Assembly: GCA_026129465.1 (NCBI GenBank)
Contig: JAHCIA010000001.1
Span: forward strand, 2,949,503-3,013,502
DNA from: Flavobacteriales bacterium
Lineage (GTDB): Bacteria; Bacteroidota; Bacteroidia; Flavobacteriales_F; PHOS-HE28
Direction: 5' to 3'
Length of the DNA: 64,000 nucleotides
Within the stretch, counting starts at the first letter, position 1. Each line of letters starts with the position of its first letter. The position numbers and the translations under genes were made by a program. This document shows positions 51,820 through 58,916 of the stretch, in pieces. Under the pieces are notes generated by a model, which did not search any database, was not told the DNA's origin, and was given only the letters and a program-made list of their open reading frames with translations.

Positions 51820-54800
51820 TCAGCGATCGCCGGTCACCACCACACGTTCCTGGCCATCGCCCATGCGCACCAGGTAGAGGCCGGAGCGTGGTTCCAGAAG
51901 GCGCACGTGCACCAGGCCATCGGCCACGGCTTCCAGACTGAAGGGCACCGAACGGCCCAAGGCATCGATCACTTCGATGGGCATGTCCGATGCCAGGCGG
52001 GAGATGGTGAACACACCCGTGTTGGGGTTGGGGAAGAGTTGCGGACGCATCGCGCTCCACCAGGCGTTCACCACCGGTGAGTGCTCGCTGCTGCCATCTT
52101 GGTCCACCTGGTCCAGCCTGTAGTAGTTCACGCCTTGCGATGGGGCGCGGTCCAGGAAGTGGTAGGCGATCGTGGTGAGGCTGTATCCGGCCGCGTCCAC
52201 GGTGCCGATCATCTCCCACTTCTCCAGATCGGCGGAGCGCTCCACCACGTAGTGGTCGCTGTTGGTCTCGGTGGCCGTGCTCCATTCCACCGCGATGCCC
52301 TGGTCCACGGACTTCGCGGCGATGGACAGGAATTCCACGGGCAGTATGGTGCCTTGGCTCTGCACGGACACATTGTCCATGTAGAACCAATTGCCGAAGC
52401 CGTTGATGGAGACGAAACGGATCATGATCATCTGCCCGTCGAAAGCGGCCAGGTCCACGATGTTGTTGCGCCACTGGTTGCACGCGGGGCTGAATTGGGC
52501 CGTGGTGTTGGGCGCGGTGGCGAGCGGTGCGCCGATCTGCTGGAACACGGTGGTCCACGCGGCACCGCAGTCGGTGCTCACATCGATGCGCAGCCCGTCG
52601 AAATAGTTGTTGTCATAGCGCGCATAGGCGTGGTCGAAGACGAGCCGCGCGCCAAAGTGGGTGGTCAGGTCGATGCGTGGCGTGATCAGGAAGTCCAGTT
52701 CGCCCATCGCCGGGTAGTTGTAGTGGTCCACCGCCCACACGCGCTCGCCGGCGTTGCAGTTGGGGCCTACGCCCGCAGCCAGGTTGCCCGATATCCAGGT
52801 GAAGCTGTTGTCCGGGTTCACCAAGGACCAGCCCGGGGGCGTGGTACCCGGCACCGCGAGTCCTTCGGTGAAGGGCACATCAAGGGTCACACCCGCCACC
52901 ACGGTCACCGCCACGCTCTGTTGGTTGTCCGCGGCATATCCATCGCCGGCCAGTTCGGTGCGCACCGTCACGGTGTGGGCGCCCAGGGGCAGCAGGAGAC
53001 CGGTGCTGAAATTGAAGTCGAACGACGCGCCGGAAGCGAGCGTGCCGGTGAAGGTCTCCGTCACCCAGGCACCCGCGTTCAAGCGGTACGATACCGGGAA
53101 ATTGCCTTGGGGCTGCATGCCGTAGTTGCGGATGCGGGCGCGCACCGTCACCGGGGTGCTGCCGCACAAGGGCATGTTGCCGGCCAGGGGGGCGAGGATC
53201 GTTTGGATGCCCACGTTGTTGGCCATGGGCACGTCGAAGGCCTCCACCTGATCCGTTCGGCTGCTGGTCAAACCCTGGCTGGCGCTGACACCGAGGCCAC
53301 GGCGCGCGAAGGCCGCCCAAAGCGCGCCTTGGTTCACCCCGCCGTTGTTGATCTGGTCGGCGAGCAGGATGGCATCACGGGCGTCCACGAAGCCGGGATT
53401 GCAGGGCGTGAGCTTCATGCCGTCCATCACCAGCTGCATGGCGATGTTGTTGCCACCGGTACCGTTGTACAGGTCTGGATCGAGACCGTAGATGCCGATC
53501 AGCTCCCAGGTCACTTCCCACAGGATCGTGCACCACACGAAGCCGATGCCGTGGGGCATGCTGATCGCCGCCGTGTTGTTGGTGGCGCCATAGGTGTAGC
53601 CGTTGACCCCGAAGTTGGTGCTGTAACGCGCCGGGCGGATGCCCACGCCCGTGGTGGGCTGGCCCAGCAGGTAGGTGCCGATGCCACGGCCGGTGGTGCC
53701 CAGATCGCCCGCCTTCAGGGTGGTCATCAGGCTGAAGTAGTCGCTCCAGCCCTCGCCCATCTGCTCGGCGTTGCCCAGGCACCCGGTGTTGCTGGGGCCG
53801 CCCACCAGGCGGTTGCTGATACCGTGCGCATACTCGTGCGCGATCACCCCATTGTCCAGGTCGCTGGTGCGGTTGGGGTTGGTGATGGTCCAGACGAACA
53901 TCTGCATCCGTGGCCGCGCCCCGTCCGGCGGTGTGGCGAAGTTGGCGTTGTTGGTGCCGCTGCCGTCCAAGGCATCTGCGTTCACTCGGTCATTTTGCAT
54001 CCCACCCCGGCCATAGTTGTTCGCTTGGAAATTGCCGCTCGGCTCATCGAAGCCGTACTGGTAGCTCATGTCGTGCAGCACATTGTTCCAATAGAACAGG
54101 TTGGTGATGGCTGCGCTCTGATAGTTGTTGGGCTGCTGGGCGAAATTGATCGGGAAGTCGAACTCCAGGGTGGCGCCACCGTTCGGGCGGAAGCCTCCTG
54201 TATTGTTCGCATCCATGTCCTCTTGCGCCCAAACGTTATTGCCCCGGGTATCGAAATATTCAGGACCGGCAACGCCTGAAGTGTCATGCCAGCCGAAGGG
54301 CGAGGCGATCCCACCCTGCAGCCAGGGCGCGTTCTCCATGGTGCGCGCCCCGTGGGAAGGACTTTCGATCGGCCAGGCGTACACGCGGTAGTCGTTGGGC
54401 CCCATCATGCCCAAGGCCATCTCCTCTTCAGGCAGGGGGTCCGCCAGGAAATGATCGTGGGGGCATGCCATATCGTGGTGGGGGTGGAAGTCGCACTGGC
54501 TCACCCAATCGTTGCGGTCCAGTTCCTCGCTGGTGTGGGCGTCGATGCGGATGTTCCACCAGTGCGAGCCGTCCGGCGTGTAGTGGTTCACGTTCCAGGC
54601 CAGGCGGGCGCTGTCGCCCATGGGCTGCCACACCAGTTGCACCACCACGGGTTCGCCGCCGAAGCCATCGCCTTGGTAGATGTGACGCTTGCCACCGTCC
54701 TCCACCGACACGAGTTGTGGCATGGCCACACCGGGCAGGGTGGTGGGCAGCACGCGGCCCAGGGCGTCCACAGCGTTGATGGACGGGCTTGGGGCATTGG

Positions 54801-55119
54801 CGCGCTTGCCCAAGTGTTTGAAGGCGCCTGCATGGAAGGCGAGGACATCGCCGCCGGGAGCCAGGTGCAGGGCCACGTCGCCGTTCCACACTTCCATGCC
54901 CTGCCAGAGCTGGCGCAGGAACACGTGCCGCACACCGTTGTGGGCGGTGGTGTAGTCGTCCTTGATGACGAAGTGCTGCAGGTCATCCGCGTGGAAGCCT
55001 TGTTCCAGCAGGCGTTCCTTGGCCAGGGAAACGGCATCGGCACCCGCACCCTGCCCATGCACGAGGGTCGCGGACAGCAGAAGAACAGCCAGAGCAGCGT
55101 TCCAGTTCCTGAAGGTCAT
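51820..55119 (-). CDS. Secreted fungalysin-type (M36) metalloprotease with T9SS type A domain
   Basis: The ATG at 55119 gives a signal peptide (LAVLLLSATLVHGQ) and 1099 residues. A long propeptide (about 25-200, FTP/PepSY-like, with HNGVRHVFLRQLWQGMEVWN) precedes the M36 catalytic domain. That domain carries HEYAHGISNRL from residue 428 and the third-ligand region GEGWSDYF. C-terminal beta-sandwich modules follow: a CARDB-like PVTVRARIRNYG segment, a MAM-like EGLAVPGTTPPGW to YMDNVSVQS segment, and ATETNSDHYVVERSAD. A type A sorting domain (LFPNPNTGVFTISRL) ends it. M36 enzymes such as fungalysin are broad-specificity extracellular proteases. A -7 box TACCTTCG lies 15 nt before the ATG. Confidence 0.9.
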   Translation of the reverse strand: MTFRNWNAALAVLLLSATLVHGQGAGADAVSLAKERLLEQGFHADDLQHFVIKDDYTTAHNGVRHVFLRQLWQGMEVWNGDVALHLAPGGDVLAFHAGAFKHLGKRANAPSPSINAVDALGRVLPTTLPGVAMPQLVSVEDGGKRHIYQGDGFGGEPVVVQLVWQPMGDSARLAWNVNHYTPDGSHWWNIRIDAHTSEELDRNDWVSQCDFHPHHDMACPHDHFLADPLPEEEMALGMMGPNDYRVYAWPIESPSHGARTMENAPWLQGGIASPFGWHDTSGVAGPEYFDTRGNNVWAQEDMDANNTGGFRPNGGATLEFDFPINFAQQPNNYQSAAITNLFYWNNVLHDMSYQYGFDEPSGNFQANNYGRGGMQNDRVNADALDGSGTNNANFATPPDGARPRMQMFVWTITNPNRTSDLDNGVIAHEYAHGISNRLVGGPSNTGCLGNAEQMGEGWSDYFSLMTTLKAGDLGTTGRGIGTYLLGQPTTGVGIRPARYSTNFGVNGYTYGATNNTAAISMPHGIGFVWCTILWEVTWELIGIYGLDPDLYNGTGGNNIAMQLVMDGMKLTPCNPGFVDARDAILLADQINNGGVNQGALWAAFARRGLGVSASQGLTSSRTDQVEAFDVPMANNVGIQTILAPLAGNMPLCGSTPVTVRARIRNYGMQPQGNFPVSYRLNAGAWVTETFTGTLASGASFDFNFSTGLLLPLGAHTVTVRTELAGDGYAADNQQSVAVTVVAGVTLDVPFTEGLAVPGTTPPGWSLVNPDNSFTWISGNLAAGVGPNCNAGERVWAVDHYNYPAMGELDFLITPRIDLTTHFGARLVFDHAYARYDNNYFDGLRIDVSTDCGAAWTTVFQQIGAPLATAPNTTAQFSPACNQWRNNIVDLAAFDGQMIMIRFVSINGFGNWFYMDNVSVQSQGTILPVEFLSIAAKSVDQGIAVEWSTATETNSDHYVVERSADLEKWEMIGTVDAAGYSLTTIAYHFLDRAPSQGVNYYRLDQVDQDGSSEHSPVVNAWWSAMRPQLFPNPNTGVFTISRLASDMPIEVIDALGRSVPFSLEAVADGLVHVRLLEPRSGLYLVRMGDGQERVVVTGDR

Positions 55120-55134
55120 GGTCTTGGGGGCCCT

Positions 55135-55142
55135 CGAAGGTA
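55135..55142 (-). promoter_or_regulatory. Candidate -7 box (TACCTTCG) of the M36 protease gene
   Basis: TACCTTCG on the - strand ends 15 nt before the ATG at 55119. Confidence 0.35.
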
Positions 55143-55243
55143 GGCAAGAAGGGGATACGCCCGCCACCGGCTGGGCGCCATGTTGGGGATCCTGACCCGG
55201 CGGCCATAGGGGTGGGATCGGCAAGTGCGCCGAAGGGCGGCCG

Positions 55244-55251
55244 TAACTTCG
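55244..55251 (+). promoter_or_regulatory. Candidate -7 box (TAACTTCG) of the bacilliredoxin gene
   Basis: TAACTTCG lies 63 nt upstream of the ATG at 55315, in the 195-nt divergent gap shared with the M36 gene. Confidence 0.35.
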
Positions 55252-55314
55252 CCCCCGCACCGGGAATTCCCGCGTGCGAGGACCGACAACGACAACGATC
55301 AACCAGAGCAGCAG

Positions 55315-55725
55315 ATGTATCCACCAGAACTCGTCGCACCCATGAAGACCGACCTGGTGTCGGCCGGCTTCGAGGAACTGCATACGCCCGACCAAGTGGA
55401 CAAGGCCCTCACCCAGCCCGGCACGGTGCTGTGCGTGGTGAACAGTGTTTGCGGCTGTGCCGCAGGTGCCGCCCGCCCCGGTGCCAAGCAGAGCATCCAG
55501 GGGGGCAAGCGACCGGACAAACTCTACACGGTATTCGCCGGTGTGGACACCGAGGCCACGTTGCAGGCCCGCAGGCACTTCCTGCCGTACCCGCCCAGCA
55601 GCCCCAGCATGGCGCTGTTCAAGGACGGCAAGCTGGTCCATTTCCTGGAGCGCCACCACATCGAGGGCCGCACCGCGGAGATGATCGCCGACAACCTGCG
55701 GATGGCCTACGAGGAGTTCTGCTGA
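55315..55725 (+). CDS. BrxA/BrxB family bacilliredoxin
   Basis: The ATG at 55315 gives MYPPELVAPMKTDLVSAGF, the standard family N-terminus, and 136 residues. The Cys-Gly-Cys active site is at residues 46-48 (NSVCGCAAGAARPG), in the thioredoxin-like fold of the YphP/YqiW (DUF1094) family. The segment FAGVDTEAT and the C-terminal hydrophobic helix are conserved features. By family it reduces mixed disulfides with bacillithiol or a related thiol and has weak disulfide isomerase activity. The frame opens upstream at 55225 but without homology-like sequence. Confidence 0.9.
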   Translation: MYPPELVAPMKTDLVSAGFEELHTPDQVDKALTQPGTVLCVVNSVCGCAAGAARPGAKQSIQGGKRPDKLYTVFAGVDTEATLQARRHFLPYPPSSPSMALFKDGKLVHFLERHHIEGRTAEMIADNLRMAYEEFC

Positions 55726-55755
55726 TCGGAAGTTTTCCGCGCGGGGATCATGCAC

Positions 55756-55806
55756 GATCTTCGCGCCTCGCGGCGCAAGCCGCGAGCACCCCACCCAGGT
55801 GGCGGA
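55756..55806 (+). repeat. Upstream copy of a 51-nt direct repeat (GIY-YIG 3' end plus start of tRNA-Leu)
   Basis: These 51 nt match 56112-56162 with one mismatch. In the downstream copy they encode the last codons and stop of the GIY-YIG gene and then the first 14 nt of tRNA-Leu. Here the equivalent of the stop codon TGA is CGA. The repeat shows that a partial extra copy of the unit lies upstream. Confidence 0.8.
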
Positions 55807-55861
55807 CCTGCCTGCCGAAGGCAGGATCGGTAGACCTGCCTTCGGCAGGCAGGCGCGCTGG
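55793..55861 (+). pseudogene. tRNA-Leu 5'-part remnant interrupted by two palindromic inserts
   Basis: Aligned to the intact tRNA-Leu, this stretch has the acceptor 5' strand and D-arm start (55793-55806), then a 19-nt insert, then ATCGGTAGA (55826-55834), a second 19-nt insert, and CGCGCTGG (55854-55861) of the anticodon stem. After that the similarity fades. It cannot form a tRNA. Confidence 0.7.
55807..55853. repeat. Pair of inverted 19-nt palindromic inserts forming a 19-bp hairpin
   Basis: CCTGCCTGCCGAAGGCAGG at 55807-55825 is the exact reverse complement of CCTGCCTTCGGCAGGCAGG at 55835-55853, with 9 nt of tRNA sequence as the loop. Each unit also has its own CCTGCC/GGCAGG dyad. The same core recurs at 56268-56282. 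Confidence 0.85.
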
Positions 55862-55883
55862 CCCCAAGGACACTGTCGAACAC

Positions 55884-56141
55884 ATGGAATGCGCTGTGTA
55901 CGTTCTTTCCAGTCTTGTCCGGGAGTACATCTATGTGGGTATCAGCACCGATGTGGCACGCCGGGTCGAGGAGCATCAGCGTGGCAAGGAACCGACGACA
56001 CGGCCGTATCGCCCCTTTGAAGTACTGCTTGTGGAGGCCAAGTCGGACAGACGCGAGGCCCGTCAGCGGGAAAAGTACCTGAAGTCGGGTGTCGGTAAGG
56101 AATTTCTGAAGGATCTTCGCGCCTCGCGGCGCAAGCCGTGA
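55884..56141 (+). CDS. GIY-YIG nuclease family protein (UPF0213/UvrC-N-like, single domain)
   Basis: The 85-residue protein begins MECAVYVLSSLVREYIYVGI, with the first GIY-YIG half as VYVLSS and the second as IYVGI. ARRVEEHQRG with the catalytic-type Arg follows, and the later acidic YLKSGVGKEFLKDL segment is typical of the small stand-alone GIY-YIG proteins common in Bacteroidetes. Longer frames open upstream, but this ATG gives the usual N-terminus. The gene ends 7 nt before tRNA-Leu. Its last nine codons lie inside a 51-nt direct repeat whose other copy flanks the gene on the 5' side. Cellular role unknown; members are thought to be nucleases of repair or selfish elements. Confidence 0.85.
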   Translation: MECAVYVLSSLVREYIYVGISTDVARRVEEHQRGKEPTTRPYRPFEVLLVEAKSDRREARQREKYLKSGVGKEFLKDLRASRRKP

Positions 56142-56162
56142 GCACCCCACCCAGGTGGCGGA
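56112..56162 (+). repeat. Downstream copy of the 51-nt direct repeat
   Basis: This copy spans the 3' end of the GIY-YIG gene, a 7-nt spacer and the first 14 nt of the intact tRNA-Leu. Its partner is 55756-55806. Confidence 0.8.
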
Positions 56163-56230
56163 ATCGGTAGACGCGCTGGTCTCAAACACCAGTGACGCAA
56201 GTCGTGCGGGTTCGAGTCCCGCCCTGGGTA
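56149..56230 (+). tRNA. tRNA-Leu (anticodon CAA)
   Basis: An 82-nt class II tRNA: acceptor ACCCAGG/CCTGGGT, anticodon stem CTGGT/ACCAG around CTCAAAC with anticodon CAA at 56183-56185, a long variable arm, and T-arm GCGGGTTCGAGTCCCGC. The discriminator is A56230 and CCA is not encoded. Confidence 0.96.
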
Positions 56231-56267
56231 CTGAGGTGATGATCCAGCGAGGAGTTCGGCGGGCCCG

Positions 56268-56302
56268 CCTGCCGGAGGCAGGTTCGAGTCCCGCCCTGGG
56301 TA
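56268..56302 (+). pseudogene. tRNA-Leu 3'-end fragment fused to a palindromic element
   Basis: GGTTCGAGTCCCGCCCTGGGTA at 56281-56302 repeats the T-arm and acceptor 3' end of the intact tRNA-Leu 50 nt upstream. It is directly preceded by the dyad CCTGCCGGAGGCAGG at 56268-56282, which overlaps it by two bases. Nothing else is recognisable up to the deaminase gene at 56419, apart from a 10-bp inverted repeat (56312-56321 and 56379-56388). Confidence 0.65.
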
Positions 56303-56418
56303 CGATAGGCATGTGCCCATGCGCTCGTGCGAGCATGTGGCCATGGCGGGGCATGGCGCTTTGGTGCACTTGATGGCACATGGGCACAAGGCCTCGGGGG
56401 CTCATGACATCAGCGCGC

Positions 56419-56868
56419 ATGCAGAACGACCAACTGGTCTACTCCGATCCGAAGAAGCAGGACCGCTACGACCGGGCCTACATGCGCATGGCGCTGGAGT
56501 GGGCCAGGTTGAGCCATTGCCGCCGCAAGCAGGTGGGGGCCTTGCTGGTGCGGGAAGGGATGATCATCAGCGACGGCTACAACGGCACGCCCACGGGATT
56601 CCCCAATGACTGTGAGGATGAGGCGGGCCTGACCCATTGGTACGTGCTGCACGCCGAGGCCAACGCCATCATGAAAGTGGCACGCAGCACCAACAATGCC
56701 CGGGGCGCCACGTTGTACCTCACGCACAGCCCCTGCCGCGAATGCAGCAAGCTCATCCTACAGGCCGGCATCAAGCGACTGGTGTACCTGGACGCCTACA
56801 AGGACCCCTCGGGACTCGAGCTCCTCGAGCGCGGCGGGCTGCTGGTGCATAAATTGGAGATGTCCTGA
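56419..56868 (+). CDS. dCMP deaminase family protein
   Basis: From ATG 56419 the protein has 149 residues (MTSARM at 56404 is an alternative). It shows LSHCRRKQVGALLV, SDGYNGTPTGFPNDCED, HAEANAIMK with His78 and Glu80, and SPCRECSKLI with Cys106 and Cys109, all typical of deoxycytidylate deaminase (ComEB type). It makes dUMP from dCMP for thymidylate synthesis. It lies 5 nt upstream of the S41 protease gene and is probably cotranscribed with it. Confidence 0.92.
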   Translation: MQNDQLVYSDPKKQDRYDRAYMRMALEWARLSHCRRKQVGALLVREGMIISDGYNGTPTGFPNDCEDEAGLTHWYVLHAEANAIMKVARSTNNARGATLYLTHSPCRECSKLILQAGIKRLVYLDAYKDPSGLELLERGGLLVHKLEMS

Positions 56869-56873
56869 ACGCC

Positions 56874-58493
56874 ATGGCCCAAGATCGCCGCCCCATCACC
56901 CCCTTGCTGCCGCTGCTGTTGTCCCTGGCGGTGGTGGCCGGACTGTTCATCGGCCACGGCCTGGATCGCGGCCGGGGAGGCCCGCTCGCATTGCTGAAGT
57001 TGCGCCAGCCTTCCGCCGCGGACAAGATCGTGCAGGTGCTCGACCTGATCGACAGGCAGTACGTGGACACCGTGGAGAAGAACGCGCTGGTGGAGGAAGT
57101 GCTCCAGGAGCTGTTGCAGCGGCTCGACCCCCACAGTTACTACATCAGCGCGGCCGAGTTGCGCGCCGCACAGGAGCCGCTTGAAGGGAGTTTCGATGGC
57201 ATCGGCGTGGAGTTCTCCATCCAGCGCGACACCGTGGTGGTGGTCGCCGCCGTGGAAGGTGGCCCCAGTGAGGCCCTCGGCATTCGCGCCGGCGATCGCA
57301 TCCTGGCCGCCGATGACAAGCCGCTCTCCAACGTGGGCATCACGAACGACGGTGTGATGCGCACCTTGCGCGGCCCCAAGGGCAGTGAAGTGACCGTGTC
57401 GCTCAAGCGGCCCGGACGCGCCGAAGCCTTCGATGTCACCATCCGGCGCGGCAAGATCCCGATCAACAGTGTGGCCGTGGCGCTGCTCTCCAGCGATGGC
57501 ACGGGCTACATCAAGCTGTCGCGCTTCGCGAAGAACACCCACCAGGAGTTCCTGGATGCGGCGCGGAACCTGCGCGATGCGGGGATGCAGCGGCTGGTGC
57601 TGGACCTGCGCGGCAATGGGGGCGGCTACCTCAACTCGGCCATCGAACTGGCGGACGAGTTCCTGAAGCGCGACCAGGTGATCGTATACACCCAGGGCAG
57701 GAATTCGCCACGTCGCGACGTGAAGGCCACCGACCGTGGCATGTTCCACGACCTGCCGCTGGCCGTGCTCATCGATGAAGGCTCGGCCAGTGCGAGCGAG
57801 ATCGTGGCGGGCGCGGTGCAGGACCACGACCGGGGCGTGATCGTGGGTCGGCGGTCCTTCGGCAAGGGGCTGGTGCAGGAGCATGTGGACCTGCCGGACC
57901 GCAGCGCGATACGCCTCACCACGGCGCGCTACTACACGCCATCGGGCCGCTCCATCCAAAGACCCTACGGCGAGGGGGTCGATTATGGCCGTGACCTGGA
58001 GGCGCGCCAGGCGCACGGTGAGTTCTTCTCCGCCGACAGCATCCGCACCGACTCCGCCCTGCGTTACACCACGGCGGCGGGCCGCATCGTGTTCGGCGGT
58101 GGTGGCATCATGCCCGACGTGTTCGTCCCTGCCGATACCGCGGAAGGGTCCCAATACCTCACTGAGCTTTTTTTCAGCGGCACCCTCAACCAGTTCGCCT
58201 TCGATGTGGCCGATCGCGATCGTGACCGGCTCCTGCGCTTCGGCTCCTACAGGTCCTTCAACGAACGCTACCAGATCTCCGACGCCTTGCTGCGCGAACT
58301 GGGGCGTTTCGCCGAAGAGCAGGGCATCAAGGAGCGGCCGGACGACCTGGCCCGTTCCCGCCAGTGGATCGCCACGCGGCTGAAGGCCAACATCGCCCGC
58401 AACCTGTGGGGCAACGCAGGCTTCTACGACATCATGCTGGGCACCGACCGCATCTACCTGCGGGCGGAAGAGGAGCTCGGCGCGGGTACCTGA
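56874..58493 (+). CDS. S41 family C-terminal processing peptidase
   Basis: The 539-residue protein has an N-terminal membrane anchor or signal (LLPLLLSLAVVAGLFIG), then a helical domain (KIVQVLDLIDRQYVD). A PDZ domain lies at about 110-195 (GSFDGIGVEF, GIRAGDRILAAD). The S41 catalytic core carries DEGSASASEIVAGA with nucleophile Ser306 and SFGKGLVQ with general base Lys331. The C-terminal 150 residues, including a VFGGGGIMPDVFVP loop, are typical of Bacteroidetes members. By family it is a periplasmic tail-specific protease. It follows the dCMP deaminase gene at 5 nt and ends at a bidirectional terminator. Confidence 0.92.
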   Translation: MAQDRRPITPLLPLLLSLAVVAGLFIGHGLDRGRGGPLALLKLRQPSAADKIVQVLDLIDRQYVDTVEKNALVEEVLQELLQRLDPHSYYISAAELRAAQEPLEGSFDGIGVEFSIQRDTVVVVAAVEGGPSEALGIRAGDRILAADDKPLSNVGITNDGVMRTLRGPKGSEVTVSLKRPGRAEAFDVTIRRGKIPINSVAVALLSSDGTGYIKLSRFAKNTHQEFLDAARNLRDAGMQRLVLDLRGNGGGYLNSAIELADEFLKRDQVIVYTQGRNSPRRDVKATDRGMFHDLPLAVLIDEGSASASEIVAGAVQDHDRGVIVGRRSFGKGLVQEHVDLPDRSAIRLTTARYYTPSGRSIQRPYGEGVDYGRDLEARQAHGEFFSADSIRTDSALRYTTAAGRIVFGGGGIMPDVFVPADTAEGSQYLTELFFSGTLNQFAFDVADRDRDRLLRFGSYRSFNERYQISDALLRELGRFAEEQGIKERPDDLARSRQWIATRLKANIARNLWGNAGFYDIMLGTDRIYLRAEEELGAGT

Positions 58494-58500
58494 AAACGAA

Positions 58501-58526
58501 GAAGGGGACCCCGCAGGGCCCCCTTC
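58501..58526. terminator. Terminator between the convergent S41 protease and lipoprotein genes
   Basis: GAAGGGGACCC and GGGCCCCCTTC pair with one mismatch around the loop CGCA. On the - strand the hairpin is followed by TTCGTTTT, so it fits termination of the small lipoprotein gene best and may also stop readthrough from the + strand. Confidence 0.65.
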
Positions 58527-58548
58527 ACCAATGTCCTGTGCGCGAGGG

Positions 58549-58785
58549 TCACTCGTTCACGGCCTCTTCCACCTCGGCGGCGGCTTCCTCGGTGCCTTCA
58601 ACGGCTTCCTCGGCGGCGGCTTCGGTCTCTTCGGTGGCGGCGTTCATCTCGGCTTCCAGCTTGTCCATCATTTCCTGGGTCTGGGCCTCGATCTCCTTGG
58701 CCTTGGCCTCCATCTCAGCTTCGTTGCTGCTGCAGGCGGCGAACAGGGCCGCCACAAAGGCGGCGAGGACGAACTTCTTGGTCAT
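58549..58785 (-). CDS. Small Glu/Ala-rich lipoprotein
   Basis: This 78-residue protein starts [18 protein letters not shown], a lipoprotein signal with lipobox LFAAC and lipidated Cys18. The mature part is almost entirely Glu, Ala, Met and Thr, predicted to be a single long acidic helix or coiled coil. I do not recognise a named family; small acidic lipoproteins of this kind recur in Bacteroidetes. It has its own perfect-consensus promoter, divergent from the superoxide dismutase gene, and a terminator 22 nt after the stop, so it is probably monocistronic and well expressed. Confidence 0.8.
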   Translation of the reverse strand: MTKKFVLAAFVAALFAACSSNEAEMEAKAKEIEAQTQEMMDKLEAEMNAATEETEAAAEEAVEGTEEAAAEVEEAVNE

Positions 58786-58816
58786 TTCCTTGTGTGTTTG
58801 GTGAAAGAATTCGCCG

Positions 58817-58848
58817 CAAAGGTAGCGTTGTGGATACACGCCCAACAA
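58817..58848 (-). promoter_or_regulatory. Promoter of the small lipoprotein gene
   Basis: On the - strand there are two adjacent TTGs (58848-58846 and 58845-58843), 21 and 18 nt before a perfect -7 box TACCTTTG (58824-58817). The ATG is 31 nt further on. Confidence 0.6.
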
Positions 58849-58868
58849 GAGGCGGCATGGTGCCTGGT

Positions 58869-58876
58869 TATCTTTG
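58869..58876 (+). promoter_or_regulatory. Candidate -7 box (TATCTTTG) of the superoxide dismutase gene
   Basis: A perfect TAnnTTTG lies 40 nt before the sodA-like ATG at 58917. No clear TTG sits at the expected upstream distance. Confidence 0.5.
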
Positions 58877-58916
58877 CTGCATCTTTTCGACCGACCACGA
58901 CCCAACCCCGACCGAC

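Noticed and set aside
55212..56141. A 309-codon frame ending in the GIY-YIG protein
   Set aside because: Only the last 85 codons look like a protein family; the rest overlaps the bacilliredoxin gene and the palindrome inserts.
56312..56388. A 10-bp inverted repeat TGTGCCCATG/CATGGGCACA before the dCMP deaminase gene
   Set aside because: The arms are short and the loop long (57 nt) in a locally repetitive CATG-rich stretch; not enough to call an element.
55707..56420. A 237-codon - strand frame with repeated PRAGLEPA segments
   Set aside because: These segments are the antisense translation of the tRNA-Leu T-arm copies, a well-known false gene type.
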